A stretch of 64,000 nt of DNA from Castellaniella sp040276085 (GTDB lineage: Bacteria > Pseudomonadota > Gammaproteobacteria > Burkholderiales > Burkholderiaceae_B). A program made the position numbers and the translations under genes. Of this stretch, positions 17,690 to 25,596 are shown one piece after another; the first letter of the stretch is position 1, and every line of letters starts with the position of its first letter. The stretch covers positions 186,001-250,000 of the forward strand of contig NZ_JBELOK010000004.1 in NCBI RefSeq assembly GCF_040276085.1, written 5' to 3'. The notes beneath the pieces are model-generated. The model saw only the letters and a program-made list of their open reading frames with translations. It ran no database searches and had not been told where the DNA came from.

Positions 17690-18562
17690 TCAGGCCGAAC
17701 GCGTATAGGACAATCTGACATAGAGCGGCGCATAGGGCGCTGCCTGGGTAATTTCCAGCAAAGACTCGCGGGCAAGTTCCAGCAAAGCCAGAAAATGCAC
17801 AACAATGACGGCAGCGGGCTCGCCCATGCCTACGCGTTCGAGAAAAAGCTCGGTAAATTCGATAAAGCGCACATCCGACAAGCGACGCAAAATGTGGCTC
17901 ATGTGATCGCGCACAGACAGCTGCTCGCGTGTGATGCGGTGATTGGCGTTAAGACGCGCCCGCTGCAGGATGGCGTTCCAGGCGTCACGCAAATCATCAG
18001 GACTTACCTGCGGCAGCAAGGTTTCTGTCTGGTGCTGGGCCACCAGTGCATGGCTGAGCAGGAAATCCCGGCCCTGACGGGGCAAGGCATCCAGACGCTG
18101 GGCAGCCAGTTTCATCCGCTCGTATTCAAGCAGGCGGCGCACCAGCTCGGCACGCGGGTCTTCAACTTCTTCGCCGGTATCCGACTGCCGAACCGGCAAC
18201 AACATGCGCGACTTGATCTCGATCAGCAGTGCCGCCATCAGCAGGTACTCGCCGGCAAGCTCCAGGTTGCTGCCGCGAACCTGCTCGACATAGCCCAGGT
18301 ATTGCGCGGTCACTTCCGCCATCGGGATATCCAGCACATTGAAATGCTGCTTGCGTATCAGGTAGAGCAGCAGATCCAGCGGGCCCTCGAAGGCCTCGAG
18401 AAATACTTCGAGCGCATCCGGCGGGATGTAAAGATCCTGGGGGATCGCAAACAGAGGCTCGCCATAAAGACGAGCCAGGGCAATGTGATCAATGACATCC
18501 GGCGTACTGTCGACGGTCGGCGTCATCAAGGCATCCAGGCCAGTCGAGGGATCTGGCTGCAT
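17690..18562 (-). CDS. scpA: Segregation and condensation protein A
   Basis: Kleisin subunit that bridges the SMC head domains in the chromosome condensation complex. 290 residues: conserved FEGPLDLLLYLIRKQHFNVL near the N-terminus, LLMAALLIEIKSRMLLP in the middle, and a winged-helix C-terminal region (LSDVRFIEFTELFLE). The N-terminus is extended by about 45 residues relative to Gram-positive ScpA, which is usual in betaproteobacteria. It follows the DUF3460 gene by 9 nt and touches panC downstream; scpB is not in this window. Confidence 0.9.
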   Translation of the reverse strand: MQPDPSTGLDALMTPTVDSTPDVIDHIALARLYGEPLFAIPQDLYIPPDALEVFLEAFEGPLDLLLYLIRKQHFNVLDIPMAEVTAQYLGYVEQVRGSNLELAGEYLLMAALLIEIKSRMLLPVRQSDTGEEVEDPRAELVRRLLEYERMKLAAQRLDALPRQGRDFLLSHALVAQHQTETLLPQVSPDDLRDAWNAILQRARLNANHRITREQLSVRDHMSHILRRLSDVRFIEFTELFLERVGMGEPAAVIVVHFLALLELARESLLEITQAAPYAPLYVRLSYTRSA

Positions 18563-18571
18563 GTGGATGAA

Positions 18572-18763
18572 TCAGGCGTTTTGGTAATACACGTAAGGAT
18601 CTTGCGCCACCTGGGCGGCACGAAACCCGTCTTGTTGCTCGGCATCGAGCTCTTTGTCCCAGAGACGAAACCGACCCGCGCGTTGACGCGCCTCGGTGTC
18701 GGCATTCTCGGTTTTGTACTGCGTGATGAACTGTGTGAGTTCGGATGTGAAGTTGTTTGCCAT
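18572..18763 (-). CDS. DUF3460 family small protein
   Basis: A 63-residue soluble acidic protein: FTSELTQFITQYKTENAD near the start and LWDKELDAEQQDGF followed by a C-terminal AQDPYVYYQNA. This is the DUF3460 family found almost only in Burkholderiales, usually just ahead of scpA as here. The function is unknown. Translation starts at an ATG (MANNFTS) without a strong ribosome site. Confidence 0.85.
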   Translation of the reverse strand: MANNFTSELTQFITQYKTENADTEARQRAGRFRLWDKELDAEQQDGFRAAQVAQDPYVYYQNA

Positions 18764-18830
18764 AATAGTGTCTTAGTGATCTCTGTGACCCATGCGCCAA
18801 GTGTACTGCACCCGGCGCATTTGCGTGCCC

Positions 18831-20258
18831 ATGCCAAGCCCCAGCCCAGCCAGTTCCGTTGCCCCCAGCATCCGCACACGAGAGCAAAAGATGATCCCCT
18901 TCATCGTGGGCTGCGCCTTGTTCATGCAAATGCTGGATTCTACGGTGGTGGCCACCGCCCTGCCTGCCATGGCGCTGGATTTTGGCACCAGTGCCGTCCA
19001 CATGAACATCACCATCACCAGTTATCTGCTGGCCACTGCCGTGTTTGTCCCGATCAGTGGCTGGGCCGCCGACCGCTTTGGCGCCCAGCGGATATTTCTG
19101 GCCGCCATTGTGCTGTTCAGCCTCAGCTCGGCGGCCTGTGCACTTTCCCAGACGCTGTCGCAACTGGTTGCCGCCCGGGTTGCTCAGGGGGCTGCCGGTG
19201 CCATGATGGTACCGGTGGGGCGCATTATCCTGCTGCGACGCATACCGAAATCCGAACTTGTGCAGGCCATGGCATTTTTGACACTGCCTGCGCTTCTGGG
19301 CCCGGTGCTGGGCCCGCCGGTGGGCGGGTTTCTGGTTACCTATGCCTCATGGCACTGGATATTTCTGATCAATATTCCGGTGGGCATCTTCGGGATTGCG
19401 CTGATCCGGCGCTATATCGCCCCTGACATCCCGGACAATCGTCCGCGCCTGGATACCCTCGGGTTTATTCTCAGCGGGGCGGCCATGGCCTCACTGATGG
19501 TCTTTCTGGAAGCCGTGGGCCACGCCAGTTTCAGCCTATCCACCCTGCTGGGCCTGCTGGCACTTGGCCTGCTATGCAGCATTCTGTATATACGCCACGC
19601 CCGTCACGCCACCTACCCCATCATTGATCTCAGCCTCTTGCGCACCCAAACCTTTGCCGTATCGGTACTGGGCGGCAATCTGTGCCGTTTCGCCAGCGGC
19701 GCATCACCCTTTTTGCTGGCCATCCTGCTACAGGTGGGCTTTGGCCTGTCCGCCTTCTCTGCCGGGATGATCACGTTTACCTCAGCGGCGGGTGCACTGC
19801 TGATGAAGCTGGTGGCCACACCCATCGTGCACCGTTTTGGGTTCAAGCGGGTGCTTACCTGGAATGCCCTGATCGCCGCCAGCTTCACGGCGGCCTGCGC
19901 GCTGTTTCAGGCCACAACCCCTGTCTGGCTGATGGTCACCGTCTTGCTGGTGGGTGGCTTTTTCCGTTCGCTGCAATTCACCGCGGTCAATGCACTTACC
20001 TACGCTGACCTGGACTCCGCCCAGATGAGCCGGGCCAGCAGCTTTGCCGCCACGGCCCAGCAACTGGGAATCAGCCTTGGGGTGGCCTGTGCAGCCGTCA
20101 CACTGAATCTCAGCATCAGCCTGCGCGGCGGCCTGGAAGCCGACCGCATCGACGTGATGTGGGGGTTTGGCGTCACCGCCTTGTGTGTGGCCCTCTCGGC
20201 CCTGTCGTTTCGGCGCTTGTCCACACGATCAGGCAACCAGCTACGCCACACCCGCTGA
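18831..20258 (+). CDS. MFS drug exporter, DHA2 (EmrB/QacA-like) family
   Basis: A proton-coupled exporter of about 475 residues with roughly 14 predicted membrane helices. The family hallmarks are visible: LDSTVVATALPAMALDF in TM1, VPISGWAADRFGAQR (motif A loop), VAQGAAGAMMVPVGRIILLR, and motif C in GPVLGPPVGGFL. The substrate is unknown; EmrB/QacA relatives move hydrophobic toxic compounds. Three ATG codons at 18792, 18831 and 18891 are possible starts; TM1 begins right after the last, and 18831 leaves room for a promoter next to the divergent DUF3460 gene. The 3-prime end overlaps the convergent XRE gene by 18 nt. Confidence 0.85.
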   Translation: MPSPSPASSVAPSIRTREQKMIPFIVGCALFMQMLDSTVVATALPAMALDFGTSAVHMNITITSYLLATAVFVPISGWAADRFGAQRIFLAAIVLFSLSSAACALSQTLSQLVAARVAQGAAGAMMVPVGRIILLRRIPKSELVQAMAFLTLPALLGPVLGPPVGGFLVTYASWHWIFLINIPVGIFGIALIRRYIAPDIPDNRPRLDTLGFILSGAAMASLMVFLEAVGHASFSLSTLLGLLALGLLCSILYIRHARHATYPIIDLSLLRTQTFAVSVLGGNLCRFASGASPFLLAILLQVGFGLSAFSAGMITFTSAAGALLMKLVATPIVHRFGFKRVLTWNALIAASFTAACALFQATTPVWLMVTVLLVGGFFRSLQFTAVNALTYADLDSAQMSRASSFAATAQQLGISLGVACAAVTLNLSISLRGGLEADRIDVMWGFGVTALCVALSALSFRRLSTRSGNQLRHTR

Positions 20259-21044
20259 CGAATCCTGCGCCAGCAACATCACCAGCTTGCAGTCTGTCCG
20301 GATTGCCAACCGAAACGTAAACTGCCGAAAACGCACCCGGCCGTCACGGGGATGCTGAAAATCACGCAAGCCGCCTTCGCGATCAACCACGGTTTGCCGC
20401 GTCCAGCAATGCGCAAACAATGGGCTGCCTGATTGCAGCTCGCTCACCAGAGATTGAATCAGGGGGTCGCCTGCCAGGGTGGCCACATCGGCACGAAATT
20501 CGGCCACTACCCTCCGGGCGCGGTCCTCCCAATCCACAACCAGGCTTCGCGCGGCCGGGTCCATAAAAATGTAGTGCAGCAGATTGGCCCGCCCCTGTCT
20601 TGGCCAGCCATCGAACAAGGCTTGCAGCGGTGCATTCCAGGCCAGCATGTTCCAGGCCTGATCCAGAATATAGGCAGGCCCCCGGATGCTTTGCACGCAG
20701 CCGTCGAGTCCATCGGGCAAGGGGATGCTTTCCAGGTGTCCGGCCAGGGGATCCGCGCATCCGGCCAAGCTGAACAGATAGTGACGCTCGGCCCGCGCCA
20801 GACGCAAAACGTCTGCCAGGCGGCACCAGACGTCCACCGATACCGAGATATCCCGCCCTTGCTCGATCCAGGTGTACCAGGTGCTGGAGATCTCGCACAG
20901 CTGGGCGATTTCTTCGCGACGCAGCCCCGGTGTGCGCCGCCGCAAACCAGCGGGCAGACCGTGGTCGGCGGGGCTTACGCGCGCGCGCGCACTGCGCAGA
21001 AACGCACCCAGTGCCAGGCGGCGCGCCACATCATCGCGCGACAT
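20241..21044 (-). CDS. XRE-type regulator with MmyB-like ligand domain
   Basis: 267 residues. The N-terminal helix-turn-helix reads GLRREEIAQLCEISSTWYTW followed by IEQGRDISVS, the HTH_31 subtype with the characteristic LRREEIA. The C-terminal two thirds is an MmyB-like PAS-fold domain (AYILDQAWNMLAWNAPLQAL and DFQHPRDGRVRFRQFTFRLA), which in characterised relatives binds fatty acid-like or other small ligands. Such regulators often control an adjacent oxidoreductase or exporter. Here the neighbour is the convergent DHA2 exporter, so a link is possible but not shown. Confidence 0.8.
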   Translation of the reverse strand: MSRDDVARRLALGAFLRSARARVSPADHGLPAGLRRRTPGLRREEIAQLCEISSTWYTWIEQGRDISVSVDVWCRLADVLRLARAERHYLFSLAGCADPLAGHLESIPLPDGLDGCVQSIRGPAYILDQAWNMLAWNAPLQALFDGWPRQGRANLLHYIFMDPAARSLVVDWEDRARRVVAEFRADVATLAGDPLIQSLVSELQSGSPLFAHCWTRQTVVDREGGLRDFQHPRDGRVRFRQFTFRLAIRTDCKLVMLLAQDSSAGVA

Positions 21045-21058
21045 GACGGCCCCGCTGC

Positions 21059-24000
21059 CTAGCGCAAGGTGCTGGCCAGGGTGCGCCGTACGTCTTCTTC
21101 GTCGCGTCCGGTACGTTGCACATAATCAGCCACCTGATCAGCCCCGATATTGCCCACGTTGAAATACTTGGACTGCGGATGGCTGAAGTAGAACCCGCAC
21201 ACGCTGGATGCCGGCATCATCGCGAACCCTTCGGTCAGTTGCATGCCGATCTCATCACACGCCAGCAGATCGAACATTTCGCGCTTGACGATATGCTCTG
21301 GACAGGCAGGATAGCCTGGCGCCGGGCGGATGCCCTGGTATTTCTCGCCGATGATGTCCTCGTTGGGCAGGTCTTCGTCGGGCACATAGCCCCAGAGATC
21401 GCGCCGCACCCTGGCATGCAGGGTCTCGGCAAAACCTTCGGCCAGGCGGTCAGCCAATGCCTTGAGCATGATGACCGAGTAGTCGTCTCCGGCATCCTGA
21501 AACTGCTTTTCGTGTGTTTCAATGCCCAGGCCACCTGTGACGGCAAACATGCCGATGTAATCGGTGATCCCGGAATCCTTGGGCGCAATGAAATCGGCCA
21601 GGCACTTGTTGTCAATGCCCTGGCGTTTTTCGGTCTGCTGGCGCACACCGCGCCATGTCAGCAGCACCTCGCTACGGGTTTCATCGCGATAGATTTCGAT
21701 GTCATCGTCGTTGATGCTGTTGGCCGGATAAAACGCCACTATGCCATTGGCAGTCAGCCAGCGATTTTCGACGATGCGCTTCATCATCGCCTGGCCTTCT
21801 TCGTACAGCTTCACCGCCTGCTCGCCCACCACCTTGTCGGTGAGAATCGCGGGAAACTGCGCCATCAGGCCCCACGACTGAAAGAACGGCGTCCAGTCCA
21901 GGAACTTCAGGATCTCGTGCAGATCGTAGTGCTTGAATACCCGCCGGCCGATAAACTTGGGGCGCGGCGGGGTGTAATTTGCCCAATCGATGGCCGGCTT
22001 GGCCTCGCGGGCCTGCTGGATGGTCAGCATCGGCGTGGACTTGCGGTTGGCATGGCGCTCACGCACAAGCTCGTATTCAGCCGCTACTTCTTTGAGATAC
22101 GTATCGACCTGATCAGACATCAGGTTGGTGGCCACGCCCACCGAGCGGCTGGCGTCCGGCACATAAATCACGGGCCCGTCGTAGTTGGGGGCAATCTTGA
22201 CCGCGGTATGCACCCGGCTGGTGGTGGCACCGCCCACCAGCAGCGGGACGTTGCGATCGCGGAAATAAGGGTCGCGCTGCATCTCGGAGGCCACGTAAGC
22301 CATTTCTTCGAGGCTGGGAGTGATCAAGCCCGACAGACCCACCATGTCGGCGCCGACTTCTTTAGCCTTGTCCAGGATCTTGGAGCACGGCACCATCACA
22401 CCCATATTGAAGACTTCAAAGTTATTGCACTGCAAGACGACCGTGACGATATTCTTGCCAATATCGTGCACATCACCCTTGACGGTGGCAATCACCAGCT
22501 TGCCCTTGGAGCGCACATCGCCGCCGGCATCCGCCAACTGGCGTTTTTCTTCTTCGATGAACGGCAACAGATGCGCAACGGCCTGCTTCATGACCCGGGC
22601 GGATTTCACAACCTGCGGCAAAAACATCTTGCCCGCGCCAAAGAGATCGCCCACGACATTCATGCCATCCATCAGCGGGCCCTCGATGACTTCGATGGGT
22701 CGCCCGCCCGCCGACATGATCTCCGCGCGGATTTCCTCGGTGTCTTCGACAATGAACGTGGTGATGCCATGCACCAGAGAGTGCGTCAGGCGCTCGCGCA
22801 CCGTGCCTTCACGCCAGGTGAGGTCTTCCTCTTTTTTGGCACCCGAGCCCTTGATGGTCTCGGCCAGTTCGACCAACCGTTCGGTGGACGTCCGCTCGTC
22901 GGCCGGGTCTGTCTTGCTGACCGGCCCTGCGCGATCCAGCACCACGTCTTCAACCAGATCCCGAACCGCTTTGTCGAGCTCGGAATACACGCCCAGCTGA
23001 CCGGCATTGACGATACCCATGGTGAGGCCGCGCTGCACGGCGTAATATAGAAACACCGCGTGAATCGCCTCACGCATGGCCTCGTTACCGCGAAAGGAGA
23101 AGCTGACGTTTGAGATCCCGCCCGACACCCGCGCATACGGCAGGTTTTCGGTGATCCAGCCGGTGGCTTCGATGAAATCTACGGCGTAATGGTTGTGCTC
23201 GTCGATGCCGGTGGCAATGGCAAACACGTTGGGGTCGAAAATAATGTCTTCTGGCGGGAAGCCCACCTGGTTGACCAGAATATCGTAGGCCTTGCTGCAG
23301 ATGTCGATACGCCGCTGCAGGCTGTCGGCCTGGCCATCGGTATCAAACGCCATCACCACCACGGCCGCTCCGTACTTGCGGCACAAGCGGGCCTGTTCGA
23401 TGAAAGGTTCGACGCCTTCTTTCATGGAAATCGAGTTGACAATGCACTTGCCCTGAACGCAACGCAGGCCGGCTTCGATCACAGGCCACTTCGAGCTGTC
23501 GATCATCACAGGCACCCGGGAGATATCGGGTTCGGAAGCCAGCAGATTCAGAAACCGCGGCATCAGCGCCAAGGCATCCAGCATGCCCTCATCCATATTG
23601 ATGTCGATAATCTGCGCGCCGCTTTCCACCTGCTGGCGCGCCACCGACAGCGCTTCGTCAAATTTCTCTTCACGAATCAGCCGCAGGAACTTTTTGCTGC
23701 CTGTTACGTTGGTGCGCTCACCAACGTTGATGAACAAGGTGTCGCGGTCGAAATTTAACGGCTCAAGCCCGGACAAACGTGTTTTGACAGGGATCTCGGG
23801 CGGTTTGCGGTGGGGCAGGCCCTGCACCTTGCGGGCGATTTCACGGATGTGCTCGGGGGTGGTGCCACAGCATCCACCCACCACATTGACCAGCCCGGCC
23901 TGGGCAAATTCTTCAAGCAGGCTGGAGGTGTCGGCCGGCGTTTCGTCAAAGCCGGTTTCTGCCATCGGGTTGGGCAGACCCGCATTGGGGTAGACACACA

Positions 24001-24832
24001 CATAGGTGTCGCAGATTTTGGAGAGCTCAGCCACATAAGGGCGCATCAGGGCAGCACCCAGGGCGCAGTTCAGGCCGATGGTGACCGGCCTCGCGTGGCG
24101 CACGGAATTCCAGAAGGCCTCTACCGTTTGCCCGGACAAAATGCGGCCCGAGGCATCCGTGACCGTACCGGAAATCATCACGGGCAGCCGCACCTGGCGC
24201 TCATCAAAGACAGATTCAATCGCAAAAATGGCTGCTTTGGCGTTCAGGGTATCGAAAATGGTTTCAACCAGCAGCAAATCCACGCCGCCATCGAGCAGGC
24301 CGTTGATCTGCTCGGTGTAGGCCACGCGCAGTTGTTCGAAGGTGACATTGCGTGCGCCCGGGTCATTGACATCGGGCGACAGCGAGGCCGTTTTGGGCTG
24401 CGGCCCCAAAGACCCGGCCACGAAGCGCGGGCGATCGGGCGTCGCCACTGCATCACAGGCTTCGCGAGCCAGGCGTGCCGCCGCCAGATTGAGGTCGTAG
24501 GCAATATCCAGCAGGCCGTAATCGCCTTGGGCCACACGGGTGGCACCAAAGGTATTGGTTTCCACTACATCGGCGCCTGCTTCCAGATACGCCTGGTGTA
24601 TCTCCCGGATCACATCGGGGCGTGTGAGCGAGAGGAGATCATTGTCGCCTTTCAGATCGTGGTCGTGATCCTTGAACCGCGTGCCACGGAAATCAGCTTC
24701 ATCCAGCTTGTACCGCTGGATCATGGTGCCCATGGCCCCATCCAGCACCACAATGCGCTGTGCCAGCAGGCGCACAAAGTCGGCACCTCGGGTATAGGAT
24801 TCGATGGGATACGGCAAAGCGGGATAGGACAC
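21059..24832 (-). CDS. metH: Cobalamin-dependent methionine synthase
   Basis: Transfers a methyl group from 5-methyl-tetrahydrofolate through B12 to homocysteine. About 1257 residues with all four modules in order: homocysteine domain (LDGAMGTMIQ, GLNCALG and the zinc pair in VGGCCGTTPEH), folate domain (FINVGERTNVTGSKKF), B12 domain with the axial histidine in DVHDIGKNIV, and the C-terminal reactivation domain (RPAPGYPACPEH for AdoMet). The frame is open to 24973, but homology starts near FVRLLAQRIVVLDG; I chose the GTG at 24832. It is divergent from a small gene that precedes the B12 riboswitch and btuB, so cobalamin use and uptake are neighbours. Confidence 0.93.
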   Translation of the reverse strand: MSYPALPYPIESYTRGADFVRLLAQRIVVLDGAMGTMIQRYKLDEADFRGTRFKDHDHDLKGDNDLLSLTRPDVIREIHQAYLEAGADVVETNTFGATRVAQGDYGLLDIAYDLNLAAARLAREACDAVATPDRPRFVAGSLGPQPKTASLSPDVNDPGARNVTFEQLRVAYTEQINGLLDGGVDLLLVETIFDTLNAKAAIFAIESVFDERQVRLPVMISGTVTDASGRILSGQTVEAFWNSVRHARPVTIGLNCALGAALMRPYVAELSKICDTYVCVYPNAGLPNPMAETGFDETPADTSSLLEEFAQAGLVNVVGGCCGTTPEHIREIARKVQGLPHRKPPEIPVKTRLSGLEPLNFDRDTLFINVGERTNVTGSKKFLRLIREEKFDEALSVARQQVESGAQIIDINMDEGMLDALALMPRFLNLLASEPDISRVPVMIDSSKWPVIEAGLRCVQGKCIVNSISMKEGVEPFIEQARLCRKYGAAVVVMAFDTDGQADSLQRRIDICSKAYDILVNQVGFPPEDIIFDPNVFAIATGIDEHNHYAVDFIEATGWITENLPYARVSGGISNVSFSFRGNEAMREAIHAVFLYYAVQRGLTMGIVNAGQLGVYSELDKAVRDLVEDVVLDRAGPVSKTDPADERTSTERLVELAETIKGSGAKKEEDLTWREGTVRERLTHSLVHGITTFIVEDTEEIRAEIMSAGGRPIEVIEGPLMDGMNVVGDLFGAGKMFLPQVVKSARVMKQAVAHLLPFIEEEKRQLADAGGDVRSKGKLVIATVKGDVHDIGKNIVTVVLQCNNFEVFNMGVMVPCSKILDKAKEVGADMVGLSGLITPSLEEMAYVASEMQRDPYFRDRNVPLLVGGATTSRVHTAVKIAPNYDGPVIYVPDASRSVGVATNLMSDQVDTYLKEVAAEYELVRERHANRKSTPMLTIQQAREAKPAIDWANYTPPRPKFIGRRVFKHYDLHEILKFLDWTPFFQSWGLMAQFPAILTDKVVGEQAVKLYEEGQAMMKRIVENRWLTANGIVAFYPANSINDDDIEIYRDETRSEVLLTWRGVRQQTEKRQGIDNKCLADFIAPKDSGITDYIGMFAVTGGLGIETHEKQFQDAGDDYSVIMLKALADRLAEGFAETLHARVRRDLWGYVPDEDLPNEDIIGEKYQGIRPAPGYPACPEHIVKREMFDLLACDEIGMQLTEGFAMMPASSVCGFYFSHPQSKYFNVGNIGADQVADYVQRTGRDEEDVRRTLASTLR

Positions 24833-24993
24833 GGCAGGATCCGGAAAAAGTGAAGAACAGACACTGATTGTATCGTCGCGCCCATAGCCAGAGAGAACAC
24901 CACACCAACCTGCCTGTATCAAACCCTTGCGACGCCCCATACGCTGCACGGTGGCATTTGGACCACAGACCACAAAAACATGGGAGAGCAGGG

Positions 24994-25035
24994 TTGTTCA
25001 AACCTGCTCATGTTTGCTACACTAGGGTTAACCCT
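24994..25035 (+). promoter_or_regulatory. Extended -10 promoter with palindromic start region
   Basis: TTGTTC at 24994-24999 and TGC-TACACT (box at 25018-25023) are separated by 18 nt and form a plausible sigma-70 promoter with an extended -10. Directly after it, 25024-25035 is the perfect palindrome AGGGTTAACCCT, placed where a repressor would block transcript start. It drives the small gene at 25087. The regulator is unknown. Confidence 0.55.
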
Positions 25036-25086
25036 GTAAGGGATTTCACTAGTTACTCGATGAAAATTAATCATAAGGAGAGCAGC

Positions 25087-25242
25087 ATGTTGGTACCTTT
25101 TTCTAACTATCCGGTAAACGAAGCCTTCGAGCGTTTGATGGCCGAAGAGCGTGCCACACGTGCCAACCGCCCTCAAGTCAGCCTGATGACCCGTATTCTG
25201 AACGCATTGCTGGGCGCCGGCCACCAGCCTGCCCACGCCTGA
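25087..25242 (+). CDS. Small hypothetical protein, 51 aa
   Basis: A short protein (MLVPFSNYPVNEAFERL then MAEERATRANRPQVSLMTR) ending in a weakly amphipathic ILNALLGAG segment. I recognise no family. It is probably real: AAGGAG sits 6 nt before the ATG, an extended -10 promoter with a palindrome lies upstream, and a GC-rich terminator lies downstream, so the unit is complete. It stands between metH (divergent) and the cobalamin riboswitch. There is no sign of secretion or a metal site. A role in cobalamin or methionine metabolism would be guesswork from position only. Confidence 0.6.
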   Translation: MLVPFSNYPVNEAFERLMAEERATRANRPQVSLMTRILNALLGAGHQPAHA

Positions 25243-25259
25243 TCAGGCGCGTTACCCTC

Positions 25260-25312
25260 GCCACAACAGCGTTGTGGCACCCCACGGCTGCCGGCAGGCA
25301 GCCGTACGCTTT
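25260..25312 (+). terminator. Tandem hairpins, terminator of the small gene
   Basis: Two stems in a row: GCCACAAC/GTTGTGGC around AGC, then CGGCTGCC/GGCAGCCG around GGCA. The second is followed by TACGCTTTTT. The pair separates the small gene from the riboswitch promoter. Confidence 0.7.
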
Positions 25313-25330
25313 TTGGCCGCTTATAATGCC

Positions 25331-25495
25331 CGACGAAACAGGTATGTCTTGCTGCCACCAGGCAACAGAACATCAAAACGGGAAACAGAAGGCTTAACCC
25401 CAAGCCCAGCTGTGCTGCCCCCGCAACGGTGCGTACTCCCCCAGCCTTTGGCTGGTCGGTGTGCCAGCCCGATACCGGCCTGCTTCAACCACCTG
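25331..25495 (+). promoter_or_regulatory. Cobalamin riboswitch upstream of btuB
   Basis: The leader shows the conserved cobalamin-aptamer blocks in order: ACAGGTATGTC (P1/P2 side), GGGAAACAG, AACCCCAAGCCCAGCTGTGC, the B12-box core GCCCCCGCAAC, and the closing GATACCGGCCTGC. TATAAT at 25322-25327 is a good -10 box just upstream; no clear -35 was seen. The aptamer ends about 100 nt before the btuB ATG. High adenosylcobalamin is expected to shut off BtuB/BtuF synthesis. The ribosome site of btuB is weak (ACAGGG), compatible with control at translation start. Confidence 0.88.
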
Positions 25496-25596
25496 GTTGC
25501 CTGTCGGCCACACGCCCCCCTCCCCTCGGGGCAAGCGCGGGACTGCAGGCCTTGATCATCCGGGTGTGCGGGGACGCACACCACACAGGGCTTACC

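Noticed and set aside
17570..19426. A 618-codon open frame on the plus strand across scpA, DUF3460 and the exporter start
   Set aside because: It covers three recognised genes in the wrong frame or strand and ends in Cys/His-rich nonsense; a shadow frame.
21116..23050. A 644-codon open frame on the plus strand
   Set aside because: Antisense to metH throughout, with no recognisable motif; metH is intact.
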